A stretch of DNA of 64,000 bases, taken from NCBI GenBank assembly GCA_900545005.1, contig UQXO01000005.1, forward strand, positions 1-64,000, given 5' to 3'. The stretch is from an uncultured Mycoplasmatota bacterium. Its GTDB lineage: Bacteria; Bacillota_I; Bacilli_A; RF39; UBA660. A program made the position numbers and the translations under genes. Under the pieces are notes generated by a model. That model was given only the letters and a program-made list of their open reading frames with translations, ran no database searches and had not been told where the DNA came from. Shown piece after piece: positions 32,301 through 41,328 of this stretch (position 1 is its first letter; the number at the start of each line of letters is the position of its first letter).

Positions 32301-33191
32301 ATGAAAGAAAAAAGTAATAAAATTTTAAATATGGTTATTGTTGGATTAGGAGTGTTGGCAGTAGTAGGATGGGTATTCCTTTTTGTTAAAAATAAAAAAC
32401 AAGTTAGTCTGGATGAAGTTTCTGATAAGACTGAAGTTCGAGTAGATGCGTCCTTGGCAACTCAGCCTTTAATGGATGCTTATGTTGATAATTTGACTAA
32501 TTTTAATTTAAAGAAAGATTATACTAATACAGACCCTGCTTATACTAAATTAATAAATGGGGAGACTGATTTAATTATTGTGACTGAGCCTAGTAGTGAT
32601 GAATTAAAAAGAGCTAGTGAGGCAGGAGTAGAGTTAGAAGTAACACCGGTTGTAAACGAGGGATTTGTTTTCTATACTAATGTTAATAATACGGTTGATG
32701 GTTTAAAACTTAGTGAAATTCAAGGTATTTATACAGATAGAATTACTAATTGGAAGCAGGTTGGTGGTGATGATGCTAATATTATAGCGTATCAGAGACC
32801 AGAAAATTCAGGTAGTCAAACTGGAATGTTATCGCTTGTAATGAAAGATAAAAAAATTAAAGAGCCAAAGACCGAAGAATATATTGTTTCTATGGCAGGA
32901 ATAATTGATGCGGTTGCTAATTATGATAATAGTAAAAATGCAATTGGATATTCTTACTACTATTATGCAACGACAATGTATGGTAATGATAAGATTAAAT
33001 TTTTGGCTGTCGATGGAGTAAGCCCTAATCATGATACGATTAAAGATAATACTTATCCTTTAATTACGGCTTATTATATAGTAACTTTAAAAAATACAGA
33101 GAATAAAGCTGTTAATAAAGTTAAAGAAGCAATGTTAGGAAGTAAGGGGCAAGAAATTGCTAGAAATGCTGGTTATATAGAAATTAATTAA
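32301..33191 (+). CDS. PstS-like periplasmic-binding protein
   Basis: 296 residues with an N-terminal anchor (about 9-28) and a type 2 binding-protein fold: VRVDASLATQPLMDAYVDN, LIIVTEPSSDEL, VNEGFVFYTNVNNTVDGL and ENSGSQTGML (phosphate-loop-like) as in PstS/SphX. No pst permease or ATPase gene is nearby. It may bind phosphate or a similar anion for sensing rather than uptake; a truncated histidine kinase gene lies downstream. GGGAGAG precedes the ATG. Confidence 0.75.
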   Translation: MKEKSNKILNMVIVGLGVLAVVGWVFLFVKNKKQVSLDEVSDKTEVRVDASLATQPLMDAYVDNLTNFNLKKDYTNTDPAYTKLINGETDLIIVTEPSSDELKRASEAGVELEVTPVVNEGFVFYTNVNNTVDGLKLSEIQGIYTDRITNWKQVGGDDANIIAYQRPENSGSQTGMLSLVMKDKKIKEPKTEEYIVSMAGIIDAVANYDNSKNAIGYSYYYYATTMYGNDKIKFLAVDGVSPNHDTIKDNTYPLITAYYIVTLKNTENKAVNKVKEAMLGSKGQEIARNAGYIEIN

Positions 33192-33199
33192 TCTGTGAG

Positions 33200-33230
33200 A
33201 GTTATATTACTTAATGTGATATGACTTTTT
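33200..33230 (+). terminator. Terminator after the PstS-like gene
   Basis: AGTTATATTAC, loop TTAAT, GTGATATGACT with G-U pairs, then Ts. Confidence 0.6.
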
Positions 33231-33430
33231 AATTTATTAAAAGGTAATCTTTATAACGGCTAGGATATCAACAATTTGTTAAAAATGGAATTATATGGTA
33301 TTTAGAAAATTAGGTAATAAATGGGTTGTTGATCTTAATGGAATTTATACTTATAATGATGTTCAACAATTTGATTTTAATATTTATTTAATAATTTATT
33401 TTATTAGAAGTAATAGTTTATTTAATTAGT

Positions 33431-34129
33431 ATGATATTAACTAGTTGGATTATTAAACCAGTAATAAGGAGTTTTGAGGCTCAAAAAGAGTTTATAGCAG
33501 ATGCTTCACATGAGTTAAAGACTCCTTTATCAGTTATTATAGCTAGTAGTGAGGCTTTAGAAGACAATCCTAAAGAGATTAAGTGGCTAAACAATATTAA
33601 GAGTGAAGCTAATAGGATGAGTATATTAATAAAGAATTTATTAGAGTTAGCTTCTTTAGAAAAGAAGGAAAATTATGTTTTGAAGGAAGATAATTTATCT
33701 AAAACAGTAGAGCTTGCTGTATTAATATTTGATGCTAAAGCATATGAGAGTGATATAAAGTTAGAAAGTAAGATAGATAGTAATATTAAGTTTAATTTTG
33801 ATAGTTATTCTATGAATGAGTTAGTAGAGATTTTATTAGATAATGCTTTGAAACACGCAGATAAAAAGAGTACAATTGTTGTTAGTTTAAAAGAACAAGG
33901 TAATAATATAATACTTAGTGTTACTGATACGGGGGATATAATTCCTAATGGAGAAGAAGAAAAGATATTTGAAAGGTTCTATAGATTAGATGAATCTAGA
34001 AGTAGAAAAGATAATAGATATGGTTTAGGGTTAGCAACAGCTAAGAATATAGTAGTTAATCATAAGGGGAAGATATGTGCTAAAAGTAATGGTAATGATA
34101 CTGTGTTTGAAGTTCTATTTAAAAAGTAG
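33431..34129 (+). pseudogene. Sensor histidine kinase lacking its sensor half
   Basis: 232 residues: end of a membrane helix, then H-box FIADASHELKTPLSV, N-box ELLDNALKHADK, G-boxes DTGDII and GLGLATAKN. The kinase core is complete and resembles EnvZ/PhoR-type enzymes. The frame is open back to about 33405 and gives more of the same membrane helix, but the sensor domain and a proper start are missing. No response regulator gene is near. Fragments at 33300-33400 (FRKLGNKWVVDLNG) and 34230-34290 (LRRIGSNKNGRWEL) look like debris of one small domain on both sides. Confidence 0.65.
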
Positions 34130-34293
34130 TATTTATTCTATATTTATTATTACTTTAAGATTAAAAGAATTGGTAATTAAATAGAAAGGTTAATTTTATA
34201 TAACGACGGTTGTTAAAAATTTAAGTGTTTTAAAGAATAAATATATTTTAAGAAGAATTGGCTCTAATAAGAATGGCCGGTGGGAATTAATTT

Positions 34294-34319
34294 AGTTTCT
34301 GTGATAGAAACTTTTTTTA
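34294..34319 (+). terminator. Terminator in a gene-free stretch
   Basis: AGTTTCT, loop, AGAAACTTTTTTT. The stretch 34130-34485 otherwise shows only fragments of a decayed reading frame and the leader of the next gene. Confidence 0.75.
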
Positions 34320-34485
34320 GTCCTTTAAAATTTTAAATAATTGTGATATATTTAGGATAGTTATTAAGAATAGATATAGGGTTTAACTTTATATTAATGA
34401 ATTAGGTATGGTGTTATCTTAGCATTAGTTATATTTATTAATTATTCTTAATAGATATTGAGCGAAAGGTGTTACAAAAGAAGAA

Positions 34486-36309
34486 ATGAAAGAAAGACTA
34501 AACAAACAACATATGACTCTGGTTTTCGGAATCATTTGTGCAGTGGGGTTATTGGCGGTAGGTATATCTTATGCTTGGTGGCGTTTAAGCTTTGTTCAAG
34601 ATAAAGCTAATACGGCTGTAAGTAAGTGTTTGAAATTAGAACTTGCTAATCAAAGTAATGAGATTAATTTAACTAATATGTATCCAATTAGTGATGAAGA
34701 AGGTCGGGCTTTAACACCACTTACTTTTACTTTAAAAAATACTTGTAGTATGTCAGCTAAATATACATTAAATTTAGAGATGTTAGAAGGTACGACTTTA
34801 AATAGTAATTATTTAGCAGTATTAGTTAATAATAAAGATATTAAGTTATTAAGTAGTTATAATACGGCTACAACCGTAGTAAAGGGTAGTACAGAATCGA
34901 GAACTCTTGATACTGGTACTTTGGCTCCTAATGGGAGTAAAGATTATAGTATTTCTCTTTGGATGGATAAAAGTGTTACTTTAAGTGATGATTCCCAAAA
35001 TAAGACTTTTAAGTCTAAAGTAGTAGTAGATGCGGTTGCTACGGAAACTGCTATGGATAAGATAATAGCCTCTGTTGATACTACGGGTAAGTGTCCAACT
35101 ATCAATAGTGATGGTACCGTAAATGTTACTTCAGCAGAAGCAACTAATGGTTATGTTTGTAGTGCCTCTGATACTTATGGAACTAGCTATTATTATAGAG
35201 GTAATGTTACTAATAACTATGTTAAATTTGCTGATAAGTATTGGCGTATTATCCGTATTAATGGTGATGGTACCGTAAGAGTAATCTATGATGGAACATC
35301 TGCTCATACCAATGGTGAAAGTAGTACGGATAGACAAATTGGTACTTCAGCATTCAACTATTATTGGAAGAAGGATAATGTCCAAGAAACTACTAATTCA
35401 TCTGTTTTGGGTGATAATGCTGGTGTTGGTTATATGTATGGTAACCGTGATGCGATAGTAGAAGCTACTGAGTATTATACATCAACTAGTTTTATGAATA
35501 CATGGACATATTATATTGCTAAAGAGTATACATATGATGCGACAACTGACAGATTTACTTTAAAAGATCCGATTGCCGTATTAGGTAGTGCGATGACCTC
35601 AGACTATGTAGGCTATTACACGATGCAAAGTGCAAGTGCTAATACTTCTTATTCATATGTATATAAAATATTTGGGGTAACAGCAGGTGATTCAAGTGCT
35701 TCCGTAAAATATGGTTATGTTATGTATGGAACTTCAAGTAAAGAAGTAGCCCAGACTAATACCAATGACTCAACTATAAAAACTTATTTAGATAATTGGT
35801 ATAAAACCAACATTTCTGGTACGGAAAATGAACAATATTTAGTTGATAATATTTTTTGTAATGATCGTAGTTTTTCATCTAGTAATTCTGGAACTGGAGC
35901 GGGAGTGAGTAGAACATATTATAGCTGGTATAGTTGGCATGCATCTAAGACTAATTTAAGATGTCCACAGCAAAATGATGCTTTTACGGTAAGCGATACT
36001 ATCAATGGAAATGGTGCTTTGACTTACCCAATTGGTTTAATAACGACCGACGAAGCTGTACTAGCCGGTGGGTGGAGTTCTAGCAATAGTGATTATTACC
36101 TATATTCGGGGTCATGGTATTGGGCTTCCTCGACGGGCTACTTTAGCGGCGACTCCGCTCTCGTGAGGATCGTGAATGATAGTGGAGACGCTTACAGCGG
36201 CATCGACGTGAGCTACGACGTCGGGGTTCGGCCAGTTTTCAATCTGAAGGCTGAAATACTGTTGCAAGGCTCAGGGACAGCAACTGACCCATATCGCATT
36301 TCTTCGTAG
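34486..36309 (+). CDS. DGR variable surface protein
   Basis: 607 residues. Residues 11-31 are a signal/anchor segment ending SYAWW, as in TasA/SipW-type substrates. About 35-190 is a beta-sandwich-like region with TFTLKNTCSMSAKYTLNLE. From about 250 a repeat-rich outer domain (YWRIIRINGDGTVRVIYDG) leads into a C-type-lectin-like C-terminus, YPIGLITTDEAVLAGGW ... GVRPVFNLKAEILL. The variable repeat covers residues 546-583, with the changed residues spaced as on a ligand-binding face. GC content rises sharply in this stretch. RBS is weak (AAGAAG). It is 33 kb from the reverse transcriptase, and the sequence match to the TR makes it the target. Confidence 0.9.
   Translation: MKERLNKQHMTLVFGIICAVGLLAVGISYAWWRLSFVQDKANTAVSKCLKLELANQSNEINLTNMYPISDEEGRALTPLTFTLKNTCSMSAKYTLNLEMLEGTTLNSNYLAVLVNNKDIKLLSSYNTATTVVKGSTESRTLDTGTLAPNGSKDYSISLWMDKSVTLSDDSQNKTFKSKVVVDAVATETAMDKIIASVDTTGKCPTINSDGTVNVTSAEATNGYVCSASDTYGTSYYYRGNVTNNYVKFADKYWRIIRINGDGTVRVIYDGTSAHTNGESSTDRQIGTSAFNYYWKKDNVQETTNSSVLGDNAGVGYMYGNRDAIVEATEYYTSTSFMNTWTYYIAKEYTYDATTDRFTLKDPIAVLGSAMTSDYVGYYTMQSASANTSYSYVYKIFGVTAGDSSASVKYGYVMYGTSSKEVAQTNTNDSTIKTYLDNWYKTNISGTENEQYLVDNIFCNDRSFSSSNSGTGAGVSRTYYSWYSWHASKTNLRCPQQNDAFTVSDTINGNGALTYPIGLITTDEAVLAGGWSSSNSDYYLYSGSWYWASSTGYFSGDSALVRIVNDSGDAYSGIDVSYDVGVRPVFNLKAEILLQGSGTATDPYRISS
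36121..36234 (+). repeat. DGR variable repeat (VR)
   Basis: Gap-free partner of the template repeat at 307-420. The ends are identical (TGGGCTTCCTCG; GGGGTTCGGCCAG). Inside, 23 differences lie at template adenines and 12 elsewhere. The identical 3' block is the likely initiation-of-homing segment; just after it the two sequences part (GTTTTC here, GATTCC in the template RNA). Confidence 0.93.
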
Positions 36310-36337
36310 AAGAAATCTCTTTCAAAGACGGTGTATC

Positions 36338-36382
36338 ATATGGTGTGCAAATTCTTAAATGAATTGCATACCATATTTTTTT
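36338..36382 (+). terminator. Terminator of the variable protein gene
   Basis: ATATGGTGTGCAA ... TTGCATACCATATTTTTTT. Its reverse complement resembles the hairpin at 24-68. Confidence 0.85.
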
Positions 36383-36482
36383 ATGGTATAAATTGTAAAA
36401 TAGAAAGTCATAAATATTTCAAAGTTAAAAAGTCATAACTTTGGGATGTTTATAGCTATTCTTGATGTTTAAAAAAGAAGTC

Positions 36483-36863
36483 TTAAAAGTTCCAAATGCC
36501 AAGTTGTCCTTTGGCATATATTGGTTCTTTTAAGACTTCTATTACTTCTAACTGCCAAGCATAACGCCCTATTTCATAATGACCAGAATTATATTCTTCT
36601 TTATTTTTCTTAACTTCGTTAATAAAATCATCATCCATATAAATACAATCCTTTAATAAACATTTACAGATAATATGTTCAGGATTTTCCCTAGATTTAA
36701 GATAAGTACTTGCAATACTTGCGTTACTAGCTTTACTTTTTGCTTTAGCAGCATGAATATATATTTCTCCCCGATAATTAGTTTTCCAACTTCTGGTTTC
36801 ATATATTTTTACTTTATCTTTAATTAAAGTAGCAAAAGGTTCTCTTATAGTTATTACTTTCAT
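36483..36863 (-). CDS. ASCH-domain RNA-binding protein
   Basis: 126 residues. It starts KVITIREPFATLIKDKVKIYETRSW, the strand-loop pattern of ASCH/PUA-like domains, with YRGEIYIHAAKAKSK and the late QLEVIEVLKEPIYAKGQLG. ASCH proteins bind RNA or modified bases, and some hydrolyse acetylated cytidine. It is the only leftward gene in this stretch, with AGGAGAAC ahead of its ATG. Confidence 0.85.
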   Translation of the reverse strand: MKVITIREPFATLIKDKVKIYETRSWKTNYRGEIYIHAAKAKSKASNASIASTYLKSRENPEHIICKCLLKDCIYMDDDFINEVKKNKEEYNSGHYEIGRYAWQLEVIEVLKEPIYAKGQLGIWNF

Positions 36864-36938
36864 AAATAGTTCTCCTAATTAAATTATAACAAATAGAAAG
36901 TAAATATGGTAATATAATTGTAAGAAAGGACTTAAAAA

Positions 36939-37331
36939 ATGCTAAAGATAAATAATGAAGAATATAATATTTTATCATCAGAAGTTAGATGGGTAGATGC
37001 AACTTATAATAAAAGAAAAGGATATTCAATATTAGTTGATATAAAATTAAATCATAATGGTATTAATGGTTATATTAACTTTTATGTAGATTTCTTTGAT
37101 AATAGAGATGATAATTATATTATCAATAAAAAATATAATGAATTACCAAGTGAATTGAACTCTAAAATATATTCTGTAGAAATATTTGATACGAAGACAT
37201 TTATCGATTTTATAGATAGTAATGTTGCTTTAGAATTTGGGAATATTAAAGATAATAAAATATATATGAAACTAGATATTAATGATGAATTAATAAAGAT
37301 AGAATATGAGGGAATGACTGAGTATAAGTAA
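36939..37331 (+). CDS. Small soluble protein of unknown function
   Basis: 130 residues, acidic, beta-rich by pattern (YNKRKGYSILVDIKLN, GYINFYVDFFDNRDD, KIYMKLDINDELIKIEYEG). No family recognised. AAGAAAGGA precedes the ATG. A stand-alone gene. Confidence 0.6.
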   Translation: MLKINNEEYNILSSEVRWVDATYNKRKGYSILVDIKLNHNGINGYINFYVDFFDNRDDNYIINKKYNELPSELNSKIYSVEIFDTKTFIDFIDSNVALEFGNIKDNKIYMKLDINDELIKIEYEGMTEYK

Positions 37332-37428
37332 AAGAACTATATAATTATAGACTATTAATTAATATGAAAATAATAAACAAATAGGAAATAATATGTTAAT
37401 ATAAATAAGTCCAAAGGAAGGACTATGT

Positions 37429-38157
37429 ATGAAAGAATTAGATATAAATAAAGAATATAATAATGGTGGGAGTTTATATCTAGAAGATGGTTATTTATAT
37501 AAGGTTTATGATGAAATAAGTTATTTTAGAGAAGAAAAAGAAAGAAATATTAAGTTCTTAATGAATAATAATATTCCTAATACTCCTAAAATATATAAGA
37601 TGTTATATAAGAATAATGAATTCAATGGTTATGTAATGGAATATATAGAGGGGTCTATGACTTTTAGAGAGTCTTTAAATAAGAATATAGATTTTATGGA
37701 TAAAGTAAGTGCTATTAAAGATATTTATAAGTCCTTAAAGACTTTACATAGTTATGGAATATGTATTGGAGATATTCATTTATCTAACTTTTTATATAAA
37801 GATGGACATGGATATGTAATAGATTTAGATGAAATAAGATATCCAGAAGATAACTTTAAGTTTCGAGAAAGATATTTAGTTAAAGAAAATATTAAAAGTG
37901 TACCTAGTAAACAGGCTAGTTTTATTACAGATAATATTAAGGTATGTATATGTTGTTTGTCATTTTTATATAATATAGATTTAGAAAATATTATATGTAA
38001 GTATTCTTTGGAAAGTGTTAAGAATATCTTAAGATTATTACTTAATAGTAAAGAGTATGAAAGTATTTGTAAAGTCTTAGATATTCATAGTTTATATTAT
38101 TTTGATGATGCTTTGAAGAGTTGTTTAGAGAATAAGTTAGTCTTAAAGAAACAATAG
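37429..38157 (+). CDS. Atypical protein-kinase-fold protein
   Basis: 242 residues. NGGSLYLEDGYLYKVYD is a reduced nucleotide loop with the beta-3 Lys; GYVMEYIEGSMTFRESL is the hinge. SYGICIGDIHLSNFLYKDG is the catalytic loop (GDIHxxN in place of HRDxxxxN) and GYVIDLDEIRY stands for DFG. These look able to bind ATP and Mg. It is related in plan to the three frames at 56234-58065. Function and target unknown; it could phosphorylate proteins or small molecules. AGGAAGGA lies before the ATG. Confidence 0.7.
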   Translation: MKELDINKEYNNGGSLYLEDGYLYKVYDEISYFREEKERNIKFLMNNNIPNTPKIYKMLYKNNEFNGYVMEYIEGSMTFRESLNKNIDFMDKVSAIKDIYKSLKTLHSYGICIGDIHLSNFLYKDGHGYVIDLDEIRYPEDNFKFRERYLVKENIKSVPSKQASFITDNIKVCICCLSFLYNIDLENIICKYSLESVKNILRLLLNSKEYESICKVLDIHSLYYFDDALKSCLENKLVLKKQ

Positions 38158-38182
38158 TTTTTAATAATTATTGTTTTTTTAA
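38149..38182 (+). terminator. Terminator overlapping the kinase-like gene stop
   Basis: AAACAATA ... TATTGTTTTTTT. Confidence 0.75.
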
Positions 38183-38304
38183 GATTTAGTAGAAAGGGTT
38201 GAAAGATAACATTATTTTAATTATAGAATAATTAGCCAAATCTTTAAAAAGAAGCTTCGTTATGTTACAATACTCTTGAGTGATATAGAAGCGGAGGAAT
38301 TGGC

Positions 38305-39042
38305 ATGAGAATAAACGCAAAAGAAATAAAGAAAATATCTAAAATTAAAAATTCTTTTTATGATGATTTGAAAATTGAATTTTTATTTCATTCTAATCAT
38401 TTAGAAGGTAGTACTTTTAGTAAAGAAAATTTAGAAAAATTATTATTTGATAAAAAAGTTACTGGTGAACACTTTTTAGATGATGTGGTTGAAACTAGAA
38501 ATTCATTAAATGTATTTGATAAAGTAATTAATGATTGTGATAAACCTTTAGATAAGTTTATGCTTTTTGATTGGCAAAGGGAATTAAAAAAAGATACAGT
38601 TGATGAAGAAATACATAATACTGGCTGTTGGAAGCAATACGAAAATAGATTACGTAGTGTTGATTTAAAATTAGCATATCCAAATGAAGTTGATAATTTA
38701 ATGTTTAATTTACTTCTTGATTGGCAGGAAATCCCTAATCCTACGATAGAAGATATAGCAAGATTTCATTATCGTTTCGAAAAAATTCATCCTTTTCAAG
38801 ATGGCAATGGAAGAATTGGAAGGTTTATTATATTAAAGCAATGTTTAGAGAGTAATATTGATTTAATTGCTATTGATAATATGTATGAAAAAGAATATAA
38901 AGAATCGCTTTATAAGGCACAAAAAACTGATGATATAACTGATTTAGTTAATGTTTTTAAACTATGTCAAGAGCGTCTTGATAGTAAAATGAGAGCTTAT
39001 AATAATTTTTTAAAGCAAATAAGGTCAGAAATGGAGTGGTAA
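38305..39042 (+). CDS. Fic-family AMP-transferase
   Basis: 245 residues. The Fic core motif HPFQDGNGRIGRF is complete (about 165-177). Near the N-terminus SNHLEGSTFS matches the inhibitory helix motif (S/T)xxxE(G/N), so this is a class II, self-inhibited Fic protein. Fic enzymes usually attach AMP to protein hydroxyls. No antitoxin gene is adjacent, as expected when the inhibitory helix is built in. GCGGAGG precedes the ATG. Confidence 0.93.
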   Translation: MRINAKEIKKISKIKNSFYDDLKIEFLFHSNHLEGSTFSKENLEKLLFDKKVTGEHFLDDVVETRNSLNVFDKVINDCDKPLDKFMLFDWQRELKKDTVDEEIHNTGCWKQYENRLRSVDLKLAYPNEVDNLMFNLLLDWQEIPNPTIEDIARFHYRFEKIHPFQDGNGRIGRFIILKQCLESNIDLIAIDNMYEKEYKESLYKAQKTDDITDLVNVFKLCQERLDSKMRAYNNFLKQIRSEMEW

Positions 39043-39128
39043 TATAAATTAAGATTGCTGTAAAATTAGATAGTCATTTAAGAGACATTATGGTAAAATA
39101 AGTTGGATTTATTTAAGGGGATGATTAA

Positions 39129-40253
39129 ATGATTTATCTTGATTATGCAGCTGCAACACCAGTAAATGATGAAGTCTTAGAGACTTATAATAAGTTAACT
39201 AAAGAATATTATGCTAATCCTAATAGTAATCATAAGTTAGGAAAGAAATCTAAAGAGTTAATAGATAGATATACCAAAGATATTGCTAAGAGTCTAGGAG
39301 TTTTACCGGAAGAATTAATTTATACTAGTGGGGCGACTGAATCTAATAATTTAGCTATTAAGGGAGTATGTGAAAGATATAAAAGTTTTGGTAAACATAT
39401 ATTAATTAGTGCTTTAGAACATAATTCCATAGTGGCTAGTGCAGTTAAAATGCAGAGTATGGGTTTTGAAGTAGAAGTTATTCCAGTTCGAAATGATGGT
39501 TTAATAGATATTGAATCTTTAAAAAAGATGATAAGAAAAGATACTATTTTAGTAAGTGTTTGTAGTGTGGATAGTGAGATTGGTTTAGTTCAACCGATAA
39601 GTAAGATAAAAGAAGTTTTAAAAGATTATCCTCATTGTTTATTACATACGGATGCTACTCAAGGTTTTGGTAAGATTAACTTAGATTTAACTATTCCTGA
39701 TTTAGTTACTTTAGCGCCTCATAAGTTTTATGGCCTAACGGGAATGGGTTTACTTATTAAGAGGAAAGAAATAGGCTTAGTACCGCAAATAGATGGAGGA
39801 AAATCAACGACTATTTATCGAGCCGGAACACCGGAATTACCTAGTATTGGAGCTTTAGATAAGGCAATAGAAATAGCCCTAAGAAATATAGATAGTAATT
39901 ATAATTATGTAGAACAATTAAATATATTAATTAAAGATAAGTTAAAACAATATAGGAATGTAATTATTAATAACAGAGATAATAGTCTTCCTTTTACGAT
40001 TAATTTTAGTATTAAGAATGTTAAGTCTTTAAAAGTAGTAGAAAGTTTAGAAGATAAAGAGATATACGTATCGGCTAAGACTAGTTGTTGTCCAATAGAA
40101 AGTCCTTCTAAGTTAGTATATGCCTTAACTAAAGATAAATCTTTAGCTAGCACATCAATAAGAATTAGTTTATCTCATTTAACAACAAAAGAAGAAGTAG
40201 AAGAATTTTTAAAGACGTTTGATAAAATTTATTATGAATATTATGAGGATTAA
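39129..40253 (+). CDS. Cysteine desulfurase (NifS/IscS type)
   Basis: 374 residues. Starts MIYLDYAAATPVNDEV. The PLP Lys is in APHKFYGLTGMG (about 199), the PLP-binding His in SALEHNSIV, and the active Cys in SAKTSCCPIESPS (about 320). It takes sulfur from cysteine as a persulfide. The following TtcA-type gene starts 5 bases after its stop, so this enzyme probably supplies tRNA thiolation. The C-terminus is slightly short compared with IscS (about 400). Confidence 0.92.
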   Translation: MIYLDYAAATPVNDEVLETYNKLTKEYYANPNSNHKLGKKSKELIDRYTKDIAKSLGVLPEELIYTSGATESNNLAIKGVCERYKSFGKHILISALEHNSIVASAVKMQSMGFEVEVIPVRNDGLIDIESLKKMIRKDTILVSVCSVDSEIGLVQPISKIKEVLKDYPHCLLHTDATQGFGKINLDLTIPDLVTLAPHKFYGLTGMGLLIKRKEIGLVPQIDGGKSTTIYRAGTPELPSIGALDKAIEIALRNIDSNYNYVEQLNILIKDKLKQYRNVIINNRDNSLPFTINFSIKNVKSLKVVESLEDKEIYVSAKTSCCPIESPSKLVYALTKDKSLASTSIRISLSHLTTKEEVEEFLKTFDKIYYEYYED

Positions 40254-40258
40254 AAGAG

Positions 40259-41110
40259 ATGGAAAAGTATAAAGAAATAGAAAGAAGTATTATTAAGAAA
40301 TATCGTAAAGAGATATGGAGTAGATTTACTAAAGCTGTTAAAGATTATGAACTAATAAATGAAAATGATAAGATTATGGTTTGTATTAGTGGGGGTAAGG
40401 ATTCTTTTTTGCTGGCTAAGTGTATTCAGGAATTAGAAAGACATGGAAAAGTTAAGTTTGAAGCGCATTATGTCGTAATGGATCCTGGGTATAATGATTA
40501 TAATAGACAATATATAATTGATAATGCTAAGTTACTTAATATCCCTATTGAAATATTTAATACAGATATTTTTGATGTCGTAAGTACAGTTGATAGTAAG
40601 AGTCCTTGTTATTTATGTGCCAAAATGCGAAGAGGATACCTATATAATAGGGCTAAAGAATTAGGTTGCAATAAGATAGCCCTTGGTCATCATTTTGATG
40701 ATGTTATTGAAACTACTTTACTTTCAATGTTTTATGGTTCCGAGGTTAAGACTATGTTACCTAAATTACATAGTACTAACTTTGAAGGCTTGGAGTTAAT
40801 TAGACCTTTATATATGGTTAAAGAAGCAGATATTATTTCTTGGCGAGATAGTAATGATTTAGTATTTATTAATTGTGCTTGTCGTTTTACTGAAGGGTGT
40901 TCGTTAATAAATGATGGAACTAGTAAGCGAAAAGAGATTAAAGAGTTAATAAAGAATTTAAGAAAAGTAAATAGTGATATTGATAATAGTATTTTTAGAA
41001 GTATGAATAATATTAATTTAGATTGTGTTTTAGGAACGAAGAAAAATGGAAAATACGAAAGTTTTTTAGATGGGTATGAGGATAAAAAGAATATTCAAGA
41101 GAATGATTAG
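40259..41110 (+). CDS. ttcA: TtcA-family tRNA sulfurtransferase
   Basis: 283 residues. PP-loop SGGKDSFLL (about 45-53), CYLCAKMRRGYLY (CxxC, about 117-120), GHHFDDVIETTL, and a third Cys near 206 in CACRFTEGC: the ligand set of [4Fe-4S] TtcA/TtuA-type enzymes that thiolate tRNA, e.g. 2-thiocytidine 32. Coupled to the cysteine desulfurase gene upstream. Exact tRNA position not predictable. Confidence 0.85.
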   Translation: MEKYKEIERSIIKKYRKEIWSRFTKAVKDYELINENDKIMVCISGGKDSFLLAKCIQELERHGKVKFEAHYVVMDPGYNDYNRQYIIDNAKLLNIPIEIFNTDIFDVVSTVDSKSPCYLCAKMRRGYLYNRAKELGCNKIALGHHFDDVIETTLLSMFYGSEVKTMLPKLHSTNFEGLELIRPLYMVKEADIISWRDSNDLVFINCACRFTEGCSLINDGTSKRKEIKELIKNLRKVNSDIDNSIFRSMNNINLDCVLGTKKNGKYESFLDGYEDKKNIQEND

Positions 41111-41328
41111 TATTAAAAGAAATTTAAAACATAAAGTTTGATTAAGCTAAACTTGATGTTTTGCTCTAAAAAAGCAATTATTTATTAAGTTTAGGCTTGG
41201 TACTTGTATTTTTAGAAGATTTAGTTAAAATAGGGAGTATTATTTGCTTTTATTAAGAAATGTTTTAAATAATTTCTTGTAATTGGCGAAAAATAAGGTA
41301 AAATAAAATTAGAAATAGGAGAAGTATT

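Noticed and set aside
37429..38157. Aminoglycoside phosphotransferase (antibiotic resistance)
   Set aside because: The catalytic loop GDIHLSN and DLD are shared with many kinase-fold families; nothing specific for aminoglycoside binding is visible.
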